From Mariniblastus sp. (lineage in GTDB: Bacteria; Planctomycetota; Planctomycetia; Pirellulales; Pirellulaceae): a stretch of DNA of 64,000 nucleotides. The notes below the pieces were generated by a model that searched no databases, had not been told where the DNA came from, and saw only the letters and a program-made list of their open reading frames with translations. How positions within the stretch are numbered: position 1 is the first letter of the stretch; each line of letters opens with the position of its first letter. Of this stretch, positions 20,194 to 29,343 are shown in pieces. Both the position numbers and the translations under genes were made by a program. Location: contig JAKVBF010000013.1 in the NCBI GenBank assembly GCA_022447555.1, forward strand, positions 62,001-126,000. Reading direction: 5' to 3'.

Positions 20194-20849
20194 CCTTTAC
20201 AAAATGGAACCAACCAATGCGACAACCCACCCAAGTGCCGGGTCTGAACCCAGACGGAACCAGTCCCCGAAAAATCCATTACCAAGCCTTCACCGGAAAG
20301 GAGCGTCGATTTCAGACTGCCCATACCCCGAATTTTGTAATCCAACGTCGGCTCCCAAGCAAATACATGCCCTGTATCTACCGTAAAACTACCGCTCACT
20401 TTTTTCTCAATCACCGAACCAAACGCACCCATTAATAAGTCACCCGCACCAGAGCACTCCAGAACAAAAGCTCCTTTGCCTGAAAACAGCTGGCGGAAAC
20501 CATGGGTCTTCGTGCTGATACTAATCTCTGGGCTACAGGCCAAGAATGAACCGGCGGTCAGGACCAAGCTCTCTCCATTGAGGCGACGATGCAGAATGGT
20601 ACCCGGAGTCGTGTTCGCAATACTGACATCACCAGGCTGCCGCGCGACGTACTCGCCCATGACGAATGATTCACCGCCAAACAATTTGCGACCAAGGGCG
20701 CTCAAGAAACCACCTTTCATTCGAGGCTTTATTTCCACGCTCGGACTCATCCGAGTCATGGCACCACTCTCAGCCAAAAACGATTCGCCAGCAGCGAGTG
20801 AAACCGTTGCTTCGGCTGAATCCGGATTACCGTTGATGGTAACGTTCAT
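20190..20849 (-). CDS. AIM24 family protein (paralog 3)
   Basis: LAESGAMTRMSPSVEIKPRMKGGFLSALGRKLFGGESFVMGEY...TGHVFAWEPTLDYKI; overlaps paralog 2 by 4 nt; likely start MNVTINGNP. Confidence 0.8.
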   Translation of the reverse strand: MNVTINGNPDSAEATVSLAAGESFLAESGAMTRMSPSVEIKPRMKGGFLSALGRKLFGGESFVMGEYVARQPGDVSIANTTPGTILHRRLNGESLVLTAGSFLACSPEISISTKTHGFRQLFSGKGAFVLECSGAGDLLMGAFGSVIEKKVSGSFTVDTGHVFAWEPTLDYKIRGMGSLKSTLLSGEGLVMDFSGTGSVWVQTRHLGGLSHWLVPFCKG

Positions 20850-21127
20850 AGACACCAAATCATTTAAGCAATGGAATTTTAAATTACTTATCTTGGAATA
20901 ATACAGGATCTCCAATGACCGTACAACTTAACCGGTTCGGCGACTCGAAACTCCTATTCCAGCACCGCTTACAATGTTTGAGAGCATCGCAATGCTCGAT
21001 AAACGACTCCCTTGCAGCAACTTCGTTCCCAATTTTGCTTCCCTAGGTCTGCAGGGAATGATAAACCGCTACAATCGATTGTGATCCTTCGGAGCACACC
21101 GAATGGGCAACCTCTCCTTCAGACGTA

Positions 21128-22402
21128 GTGAGCAGATCTATGGAACCTTATCATCTTCGACCGATTCACTTCCTGTCGGCCTTTGTCGGGTCCGTTCTTC
21201 TACTATGCCCCTGCATGGCACAGTCTACGAAGAGACCACTCAAGATATTTATCCTTGCCGGCCAATCCAACATGGAAGGCCACGCTAAATTATCTTCGTT
21301 TGATCACATTGGAATGGACCCGAAAACGGCTCCGATTCTCAAAGAGATGCGTGACAGCAAAGGCAACCCAATCCAGTGTGATAATGTCTGGATATCCTAC
21401 TTTACGGGCCCCGGTAAAGGGGGAGAAGCGCATGGAAAGTTAACCGCCGGTTACGGCGCACGGTCGAAACCTCAACAAGACGGCGGCAAGATTGGCCCCG
21501 AATTTACGTTTGGTATCTACATGCAGAAACAACTTAAGGAACCCATCCTGATCATTAAAACCGCTTGGGGAGGCAAATCGCTTCACACCGATTTCCGCTC
21601 ACCTAGTGCGGGGCCATATATTTTTTCTAAACGACAAATCGATCAACTCGAAAAACAGAACAAGGATCTGGCACAAGCCCGAGCTGAAAAGCAAGCAGCT
21701 ACAGGTAATTACTATCGACTGATGAAACGACACATCAAGCATGTGCTGAGTGATATCCAAAGAGTGATTCCTGACTACCAACCGGATCAGGGCTATGAAT
21801 TAGCCGGGTTTGTCTGGTTTCAAGGCTGGAATGATATGGTCGATCAAGGAACCTACCCCAACCGCGGAGAACCAGGGGGTTACGATGCTTACAGTGATGC
21901 CATGGCCCACTTTATTCGCGACATCCGCCGCGACCTATCGGCCCCCAACATGCCATTTGTGATTGGTGTGATGGGTGCGGGTGGACCCGTAGAGAACTAT
22001 GGCGAAGATAGAATCCGCTACAAAGCAATACACAGCGGATTTCGAAAGGCAATGGCAGCGCCGGCTGCACTGCCTGAATTCAAAAATAACGTTACGGCTG
22101 TGCTGACCGAAAAGTACTGGGATCCCGAACTGGATGCTGTCTCGGATAAAGTCGCCAAGGTCAACGCCAAAGCTCGATCACTGAAGGCGGAAAACCAAGG
22201 CTACCCCGACAAGAAAGGGGCACTCAGTCCAAAGGAACAAAAACAAATCGTCGAGGCCTACCGCGCAGAACTGTTAACTGCACGCGACCTAGAGTTACTA
22301 AAAGGAATCACCAACGCGGAGTATCATTATCGCGGCTCTGCAAAAATCATGGCTCAGATCGGCAAGGCATTCGCCGAAGCGCTGGCCCCCGATGACCATT
22401 GA
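21128..22402 (+). CDS. Sialate O-acetylesterase-like carbohydrate esterase (SASA domain)
   Basis: Signal peptide; IFILAGQSNMEGHAK (GQSNM block) and GFVWFQGWNDMVD. Confidence 0.85.
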   Translation: MSRSMEPYHLRPIHFLSAFVGSVLLLCPCMAQSTKRPLKIFILAGQSNMEGHAKLSSFDHIGMDPKTAPILKEMRDSKGNPIQCDNVWISYFTGPGKGGEAHGKLTAGYGARSKPQQDGGKIGPEFTFGIYMQKQLKEPILIIKTAWGGKSLHTDFRSPSAGPYIFSKRQIDQLEKQNKDLAQARAEKQAATGNYYRLMKRHIKHVLSDIQRVIPDYQPDQGYELAGFVWFQGWNDMVDQGTYPNRGEPGGYDAYSDAMAHFIRDIRRDLSAPNMPFVIGVMGAGGPVENYGEDRIRYKAIHSGFRKAMAAPAALPEFKNNVTAVLTEKYWDPELDAVSDKVAKVNAKARSLKAENQGYPDKKGALSPKEQKQIVEAYRAELLTARDLELLKGITNAEYHYRGSAKIMAQIGKAFAEALAPDDH

Positions 22403-22424
22403 CAGGGAGGGTCAACGTAGAAGA

Positions 22425-24221
22425 TCAGTCCTTATCCGCTCGTAGGACTGAGACGAACGCTTTTTGGGGAATATTCACTCGGCCAAATTGTTTCATCTTT
22501 GCCTTTCCCTTTTTCTGCTTTTCCAACAACTTCTTTTTTCTTGTTACGTCACCACCATATAATTTCTCGGTCACGTCTTTGCGAAAGGGAGCGATGGTCG
22601 ATCGGGCAATCACATTACCGCCAATCACCCCCTGAATAGGGATTTTGAATTGATGGCGGGGGATTTCTTTGGCCAGTCGTTCACAATAATGAAGGGCTCG
22701 CGTCCTCGCCTTGTCCCGGTGGACCAGATAGGCCAACGTATCCACCGGCTCTTTATTAACAAGAATATCTACCTTCACCACGTCCGTCTTCCGATACTCG
22801 ATGGGGTCATAGTCAAATGATCCATAACCTCGAGTGATCATTTTGAGTTTGCCGTAAAAATCGAACAGCACCTCACCCAACGGCATTTCGCTGACCACTT
22901 CGAGACGGCCAGCAGAAAGATAGTTCATCGTCTGGCTTTCTGAACGATGCTCTCGGCAAAGTTCCATCACCGGACCGACATAGGCTTCCGGGGTCAAAAT
23001 CGACGCTTTGATAAACGGTTCGGTCGCCGATTCGATACTCATCGGGTCCGGCCAATAACTCGGGTTATCGACCTCAATGTCAGTGCCATCTTTTAGTTTC
23101 AATTTGTATTTGACCGAAGGTGCTGAAATCACCAATCCTAAGTCGAACTCTCGTTGCAATCGCTCCTGAATGACATCCAAGTGCAACAGGCCTAGAAAGC
23201 CACAGCGAAATCCAAACCCCAAAGCTGCAGAGCTATCTTTTTCGTAGGTGAGCGCTGCATCATTAATGGCTAATTTATCTAAGGCTTTGGTCAATTCTGG
23301 ATACTGGTCCGTGCTCATCGGGTAGACCGATGAAAATACGACCTGCTTGGCTTCTTGGTAACCCGGAATCGGTTCGCTAGCCGGCCGCTCTACCAAGGTG
23401 ATGGTATCTCCAATTTCGATGTCTCGGACACTTTTCACTCCCGCAACGACGTAGCCCACTTCACCGGCACTCAATTCGTCTCGAGGCACCAGTTTGAATT
23501 GATTGTATCCTAACTCATCTACCGTGTATTCTCGTCCCGAATGCATGAAATGAATTGTCTCCTTTGATTTTAAGGATCCTTCCATGATTCGAACCTGAAG
23601 AATCACTCCTCGATACTTGTCAAAATGGGCATCAAATACCAATGCCTTCAGCGGAGCCGTGGAATCACCCGTTGGCGGTGGGAGTTGTTCCACAATCCCG
23701 GTCAAGACATCCTCAATCCCAACACCCGTCTTGGCAGACACCGGAACGGCAGCAAATGGATCCAACCCCAAGTCTTCATCGATTTCCTCACGCACCCGAT
23801 CAACATCCGCCGCCGGTAAATCAATTTTATTGATGACTGGTAATAACTCGAGGTCGTATTCTAGTGCAAGGTAAAGGTTCGCGACGGTCTGGGCCTCAAC
23901 TCCTTGAGAAGCATCAACGACAATTAATGCTCCTTCACAAGCCATCAATGACCGGCGAACTTCATGAGAGAAGTCAACGTGTCCCGGCGTATCAATCAAG
24001 TTCAACAAGTAGTCTTGGCCGTCAGATGCCCGATAATTAAGCGATACGGTGTTACTCTTGATCGTGATGCCACGCTCACGCTCAATATCCATCGAATCGA
24101 GCATCTGATCACGGAATTCGCGTTGTGTCACGCCACCGCAAGCCTGTATCAAACGATCGGCCAGTGTTGATTTACCGTGATCAATATGGGCAATAATGCA
24201 AAAATTACGAATGTGTTTCAT
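22425..24221 (-). CDS. lepA: Elongation factor 4 (LepA)
   Basis: MKHIRNFCIIAHIDHGKSTLADRLIQ, DTPGHVDFSHEV, GFRCGFLGLLHLDVIQERLQREF, DILVNKEPVDTLAYLVHRDKA; trimmed from the ORF-track start to the conserved Met. Confidence 0.97.
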   Translation of the reverse strand: MKHIRNFCIIAHIDHGKSTLADRLIQACGGVTQREFRDQMLDSMDIERERGITIKSNTVSLNYRASDGQDYLLNLIDTPGHVDFSHEVRRSLMACEGALIVVDASQGVEAQTVANLYLALEYDLELLPVINKIDLPAADVDRVREEIDEDLGLDPFAAVPVSAKTGVGIEDVLTGIVEQLPPPTGDSTAPLKALVFDAHFDKYRGVILQVRIMEGSLKSKETIHFMHSGREYTVDELGYNQFKLVPRDELSAGEVGYVVAGVKSVRDIEIGDTITLVERPASEPIPGYQEAKQVVFSSVYPMSTDQYPELTKALDKLAINDAALTYEKDSSAALGFGFRCGFLGLLHLDVIQERLQREFDLGLVISAPSVKYKLKLKDGTDIEVDNPSYWPDPMSIESATEPFIKASILTPEAYVGPVMELCREHRSESQTMNYLSAGRLEVVSEMPLGEVLFDFYGKLKMITRGYGSFDYDPIEYRKTDVVKVDILVNKEPVDTLAYLVHRDKARTRALHYCERLAKEIPRHQFKIPIQGVIGGNVIARSTIAPFRKDVTEKLYGGDVTRKKKLLEKQKKGKAKMKQFGRVNIPQKAFVSVLRADKD

Positions 24222-24417
24222 GAGACCGGGGTTCTGTTCGGAAACTCTTGGAGTCCTGTGCATCGAATAGGATTCTAGCCAACCCTTCGTTGCATCGATA
24301 GGTATTCGAATCCCACGAAAACAGACGAATCTCAGACGCGCAGGCCTCGGGGTATTAGCGAACCGTTTTGGCACCCATAATGGACGGCCTAACAACCCAT
24401 GGCCTGAGAGAGTCTCC

Positions 24418-25221
24418 ATGTCACCTTTTGATCTTGATCAAGACGCCTACCAAACAACGCCTCAACCGATCTCGTGGTTTAGTTCGCATTTCCCGACCCT
24501 AGCCTATTACCCTCGATTCCTCTGGGTTGTTGTCAAAGCCGGAGCCTTGGCAAAACGTGACCAATACAATGCTCAAGAATGGTCCTTGAGCAGCTGGCAA
24601 GTTCTTCGCGACCTAGAAGCTGTTGGGGTGCGAGTCAGCATTGAGGGGATCCAGAATATCGCTAAGCTTGAGTCGCCTTGTCTGATTATTGGGAATCATA
24701 TGAGCACACTGGAAACGACGGTCTTACCGGGGATCATTCGCCCTCATCGAAAGGTGTCTTTTGTCGTGAAAGCAAGCCTGCTGAAGGTACCCTTTTTCAA
24801 ACACGTGATGCGATCACGAGACCCTGTCGTTGTAGGGCGAACGGATCCTCGCACTGATTTAAAAAACATGCTAGAAGGTGGCGTCGATCGTCTGAAATCA
24901 GGTACTTCCATTGTCATTTTTCCCCAAGGAGAGCGGACCACGACGTTCGAGCCAAAAAAATTCAATTCGATTGGCATCAAACTCGCAAAACGGGCCAATG
25001 TTCCAATCATCCCTGTCGCATTGAAAACGGACGCTTGGGGAGTCGGCAAGCGAATCCCCGATTTGGGGCGCGTCGACCCAACTAAAAAAGTACGCATTGT
25101 CTTTGGCAAACCAATGACGGTAGAAGGCCGTGGTAACGAAACGCAACAAGCGATCATCGATTTCATCCAGGAATATCTGGCTCGTTGGAATCAGGAAGAT
25201 ACCGCAGTGAATACCGGGTGA
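24418..25221 (+). CDS. 1-acyl-sn-glycerol-3-phosphate acyltransferase-like (PlsC family)
   Basis: IIGNHMSTLETTVLP (NHxxxxE/D-type), VIFPQGERTT, NVPIIPVAL. Confidence 0.85.
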   Translation: MSPFDLDQDAYQTTPQPISWFSSHFPTLAYYPRFLWVVVKAGALAKRDQYNAQEWSLSSWQVLRDLEAVGVRVSIEGIQNIAKLESPCLIIGNHMSTLETTVLPGIIRPHRKVSFVVKASLLKVPFFKHVMRSRDPVVVGRTDPRTDLKNMLEGGVDRLKSGTSIVIFPQGERTTTFEPKKFNSIGIKLAKRANVPIIPVALKTDAWGVGKRIPDLGRVDPTKKVRIVFGKPMTVEGRGNETQQAIIDFIQEYLARWNQEDTAVNTG

Positions 25222-25234
25222 TCCAGAACTAATT

Positions 25235-26290
25235 CTATTTATAGCCTTCCGGTTTCTGAGGACGGACACCTAATTGTTCATAATTAAATCCGCTGGCTAG
25301 AGGGTGGTAATCACCCACAATCTCGACACTTCGATCGGCTGTTATCTGTTCCTCTAACTCTGTACACCAGTAAACCGCATTGACCAACAGGCGGCGCAAC
25401 CCAGCCGATTCTAGGTCTTTCGCGCTGGCCATTGTCGAATGAAAAACCCGAGCCTTTGCGCCACTACTCGTGGTCCAGTTCTTGATCCAAACGATCGGGA
25501 GCGGTTCCTTATTTGGATTGGCTGCTCCTCCCGGTTCTCGCCCGATCAGAGGTTGACCGTATACCAGCGCCGTACAACCTTCCGGTAGCTGCCCTCCCTC
25601 TTTAAACGTACGGTACACGTCAGAAGGACCCCATATCTTGTGGACACCGGTTAGCACAGGATGTGACCGCATCGATTCCACCAATTCACCTCGCGTCGAA
25701 TCCTGATGCCAATTACCGTGATGCCCTCGAAAGGTACCCCCCAAGACATCCTCGCCGAAACGGATCTGGCGTTCGTCAATGCGATAAGGCAATGAACCTC
25801 GAAATCCATGATTCGCCGTACGAAGACCCATTATCGGCTTGCCCGAATCGAGGTACTCAACAATCATCCTCTGCTGATCTTCTGGCAACGTTAACAAACG
25901 AGTGAAAAAAATCACCAAGTCGGCCTTATCAAGATGCTCTAGCCCGAGGATGGAATGCGATTGAAAGTTATCTTCCTCACCTTTTTTGGGATACACCGGC
26001 ATGGTCGGATCGACCAACCCTTGCGGGTTCACCCCGAATAGAACGGTACAATTAAACCCGTGACGCTCTGCCAATACTTTGGCTAACATCGGCATCGATT
26101 GCTCGCTACGATATTCCTGTTCTGCAGAAATTAGAACAACCTGCTTTCCCTTTCCAGGTCCTTCGATACCACGAAAGGTCAACCACTCTGGGCTCTCCGG
26201 GATGACCTGAGACGACGCCGAGCTGACGAGAGATGTGACGAAAAAAATAAGTGGTAATGTCTTGGTTATCATCACGACACCTGAAGTCAA
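25235..26290 (-). CDS. ThuA-like (glutamine amidotransferase-like fold) secreted protein
   Basis: Signal peptide; QVVLISAEQEYRSEQSMPMLAKVLAERHGF; KPIMGLRTANHGFR; GGTFRGHHGNW. Confidence 0.7.
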   Translation of the reverse strand: MTSGVVMITKTLPLIFFVTSLVSSASSQVIPESPEWLTFRGIEGPGKGKQVVLISAEQEYRSEQSMPMLAKVLAERHGFNCTVLFGVNPQGLVDPTMPVYPKKGEEDNFQSHSILGLEHLDKADLVIFFTRLLTLPEDQQRMIVEYLDSGKPIMGLRTANHGFRGSLPYRIDERQIRFGEDVLGGTFRGHHGNWHQDSTRGELVESMRSHPVLTGVHKIWGPSDVYRTFKEGGQLPEGCTALVYGQPLIGREPGGAANPNKEPLPIVWIKNWTTSSGAKARVFHSTMASAKDLESAGLRRLLVNAVYWCTELEEQITADRSVEIVGDYHPLASGFNYEQLGVRPQKPEGYK

Positions 26291-26526
26291 TCACAGAAAA
26301 AAACGAATGGCGAAGAGATCAACCCGACTTCGAATTTCACCGAAGATGAGCTACCGAAGGGTAGTTTACCGACCGCTGAGAATACAAAAAGGAGATTCAC
26401 CTGTGTCAAAATCAAAAAACACGATAGTATTCGTCCGCCAGCAGTCGATTAAATGATTGAAAACAAGACCTGTCTCCGAAAACCGCCAACCCCGTCGTAT
26501 TCAAAACAATCTTAAGATGGTTGCCC

Positions 26527-27876
26527 ATGGTATTTCTCAAAGCAAAGCCGAACGTCTCAGATCACGAAAAGGCGAGAATCGAATTTCATCTTCAACAAAT
26601 TGCCGATTGCGTCGGCTTCCAACCGTTGCAATTGGGGTTTGTCTCTCCTGAAGCATTTCTAAAATCACCGTCAACCCTTCCCGATTTAATCAAGCAAGTG
26701 GCAGATCATCTTTCTCATGATATCACTGATTTACAGGTTTTGACCTTACCTAAAAAAGTAGAAAAGTGCGGTGGTGGGGGTTGAGGCGGCGGTTCCTGCG
26801 AAGGCCTCGGCAGTCTGCCGGGCACGTATCAAGCCGAAGACCGACGGATCACCCTCAATACCGAATGGGAGCAAGAGCCGGTTTTAACCACCACGACATT
26901 GATCCACCATATCGTGGAAGACTGGCTCCGCCAGCATAATTTTGCCTATGCCCATTTTCCAGAAATCGTCGATCTGGCAACCGTCGCAACAGGACTTGGT
27001 TTGCTGCAAAGCCGTATCCGGTTCGTGCATGAGACGCCGCCCTACTGGGATTCAACTTTATGGACAACCTTTCCTAGACCCTTTCTTGACGAACAGTCAT
27101 TCGCCTATGCGACCGCCCTTTCAGCTTGGTCCCGCGGTGAATCATTCCCCATCTGGACCAACCTTATCGCGCCGGTAATCAAACGACCGATGCAGAAATC
27201 ACTCAAATATCTAAGCAAAACGAACGACTCGTTCTTCCAAATGCAACCCATTCCATCGAGCCTTGAACGGGGTCAAAGTGAGTGGCTCCAACTCGCTCAT
27301 GATCAATCTATATCGAAACAGATCATTGCAATTCGCCATCTGGATTTTGATGGCTCCGAGAATAGTCCTCAGGAAATCGTGCTGACCGAAAAGCTTCACT
27401 CTCACGATCGTGGTATTTTACTTCAGGCGGTTTCCGCCACTGATCGAATGAACACGCGCAACCCGGCGATCATTGCCGAACTCGGATGTTTGCTCGAACA
27501 TCGCGACGACGAAGTCAGCGCCAAAGCGATGCGATCCCTCGCAAGATTAGCCGCGCTTGATGAATCTGCCGTCGGCACCGCTACCAAAAAGCTTGACAGC
27601 AACGTTCGATTTGTCGCATTGGCTGGCTTGGTGGCGCTATCTTCATTGGAATCGGTTCCGGATCATGTCATCCCGCCCGCAAACCGAGGGTTGATTCGGG
27701 CGCTGCAAACATGCGATTACGAATTCGTCGGACTCTACGCATCTGCATTCAACCGCTGGCTAGACGATCCGAAAAACCACTTTGAAACGCTTTTAAAGGG
27801 GAATAGTCCGGAATACCTAGAGATTGCAATGGAATCTCTAAACAACGCGAGGGAACAACTAGTCAGCCTGGATTGA
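26527..27876 (+). CDS. Candidate selenoprotein (or nonsense-interrupted gene) of unknown function with in-frame TGA at 26782-26784
   Basis: ORF-track entries 26521-26784 and 26899-27876 are in the same frame. The stretch 26785-26898 between them is also open (GGGSCEGLGSLPGTYQAEDRRITLNTEWEQEPVLTTTT), so one TGA is the only interruption in about 450 codons. Context is KCGGGG-TGA-GGGSCEG. C-terminal part resembles HEAT-type helical repeats. Confidence 0.6.
26788..26819 (+). promoter_or_regulatory. Candidate bacterial SECIS (bSECIS) stem-loop
   Basis: GGCGG(26788-26792)/CTGCC(26815-26819) lower stem, small internal loop, CTGCGA(26796-26801)/TC-[G]-GCAG(26807-26813) upper stem with one bulged G, apical loop AGGCC (26802-26806); 17 nt between TGA and loop; G at loop position 2. 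Confidence 0.5.
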
Positions 27877-27904
27877 GTGTTTGATGGCAGACATTTTTAA
27901 ATGA

Positions 27905-28708
27905 TTACATATGATGTGCTTCGCCCATGATCCAACGCACCAGTGCAGTGACAGCGAAACCACCGACCATGATGAAAAAGCAACGTGGATTCTGACAATA
28001 TTGAATCATCGGAGCCCGCTTCAGCTCGTGAAGCGTACCCATGTAAAGAAAAGTACCTGCACCCAAGGCCAACACGCAGGCCTTGAACATTGGCAGCCAC
28101 TCTGGCTGCAGCTCCCTAGTTACGCCACCTAACAGCAAGCCGATCGGAGTCATACTAGCAAATGCTAAGAACAGCAACACGGCTTGCCAATGCGTCAATG
28201 TACTGCGGACCATGTTTAAGGCTAACGCAAAACCAGCGGTCCCCTTATGCAAGATGATCGCAATGAAAATAAGGTTGGCTTGGGCCCCATCACTGACACC
28301 AAGTGCCACTCCGAGAAAAAAAGAGGGAGCTGCAATCATCCCGGTTAGCAGCAACGGGATAATCGCCGGAGCCGGCTCGACTCGAGACGCTTCTAATTGG
28401 GTCTCTCGCACCTGAACGACCTGACCTGTCAGATGCTCAATCGCCAACAGAATTAAAAATGCGGTAACCGCAATGATCGAGGCTATTGGGTATTCGACAG
28501 CCGGTAGCACTTGACGGAAAATAGAAAAGGCCGACGGCAGCATCATTAGCAGGGATAACGCCAGAAAAACTCCCGACGCAAATGCTTCTCCACGAGGAAA
28601 ACCTGCCGACTCCCGCACTCTCTCCGGTTTGGTGAGCGGTAAAAAGCCACCCGCAACCGCGCTCATGAAAATCGCAACCAGATAAAAAATCTGGATCGTT
28701 GATAACAC
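27905..28708 (-). CDS. ZIP-family metal transporter
   Basis: GGFLPLTKPERVRESAGFPRGEAFASGVFLALSLLMMLPSAF; AIILHKGTAGFALALNMV (HK-G in ZIP TM5 region); TFLYMGTLHEL. Confidence 0.85.
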   Translation of the reverse strand: MLSTIQIFYLVAIFMSAVAGGFLPLTKPERVRESAGFPRGEAFASGVFLALSLLMMLPSAFSIFRQVLPAVEYPIASIIAVTAFLILLAIEHLTGQVVQVRETQLEASRVEPAPAIIPLLLTGMIAAPSFFLGVALGVSDGAQANLIFIAIILHKGTAGFALALNMVRSTLTHWQAVLLFLAFASMTPIGLLLGGVTRELQPEWLPMFKACVLALGAGTFLYMGTLHELKRAPMIQYCQNPRCFFIMVGGFAVTALVRWIMGEAHHM

Positions 28709-28735
28709 CTTTTTCTTCTCCGCTCTATTTTTTTA

Positions 28736-28750
28736 TTTACTAAGAGTAAA
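28736..28750. promoter_or_regulatory. Perfect palindrome upstream of the ZIP gene (candidate regulator operator)
   Basis: TTTACTaagAGTAAA, 6-3-6 perfect inverted repeat, 28-42 nt upstream of the start codon at 28708 (minus strand). Confidence 0.45.
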
Positions 28751-28854
28751 CGCCCTCTAGGGGCAAGCTACTAAAAAATGGTGACGAATACAATTGCAAG
28801 AGTCGATCGTCGAACTCTCAGATCGGCATTAGTGACGAGCAAAAAATTCCCAAA

Positions 28855-29295
28855 CTAGTGCAAGTGAATCAATCCCATGATTTCGTTTGCCCGGCACACG
28901 ATGCCCAAGACCTTTGACTGTAAGTACCAGACCTCATTTCCATCGATTCCACCGCCGTAACGATAACCGGTCGTCTGATCTGAACCCTTAATCACCTTCT
29001 CCGTAGTTGTCTGGTTCAGTTGCTTCCAGAATTCAATGATCTGATCTTGATGGGGAGCGTCACCCCAACCGCCAAACTCGCTCATCGACCCGTCCACTGG
29101 AACCACCCGGTCCGCCAATCCTGATATTTGCATCACTGGCACCGGCTTTATCGATGCCCTGTTCTTTCAAGTTTCCCCACTCATTGTGCCGATCATCGAA
29201 TCGCCAGATTTGGAACGAACATCGGACTCTTGACCGAATCCAGGCAGGGCCCAGATCAACCCGGTCAAAATGAAAAAGCAATGTCAGCGTTTCAT
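28855..29295 (-). pseudogene. Decayed, internally deleted PHB-depolymerase-like esterase
   Basis: Minus-strand signal peptide MKR*HCFFILTGLIWALPGFGQESDVRSKSG (stop at codon 4) is followed after only about 170 nt by an esterase C-terminus, SIKPVPVMQISGLADRVVPVDGSMSEFGGWGDAPHQDQIIEFW...; catalytic core missing. Confidence 0.6.
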
Positions 29296-29343
29296 GAAAA
29301 ATATACCGCTCCCCCAATCAAGCAAGAGTGATCGACCAGCAGC

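Noticed and set aside
24290-24320. GGTATTCGAATCCC, resembling a tRNA T-arm
   Set aside because: No acceptor, D-arm or anticodon arm could be paired around it; it lies in the lepA upstream region.
29284-29286. Second in-frame TGA (codon 4 of the decayed esterase, minus strand) as a possible Sec codon
   Set aside because: It falls in a signal peptide, the same locus has another in-frame stop and has lost its catalytic core, so it is ordinary pseudogene decay.
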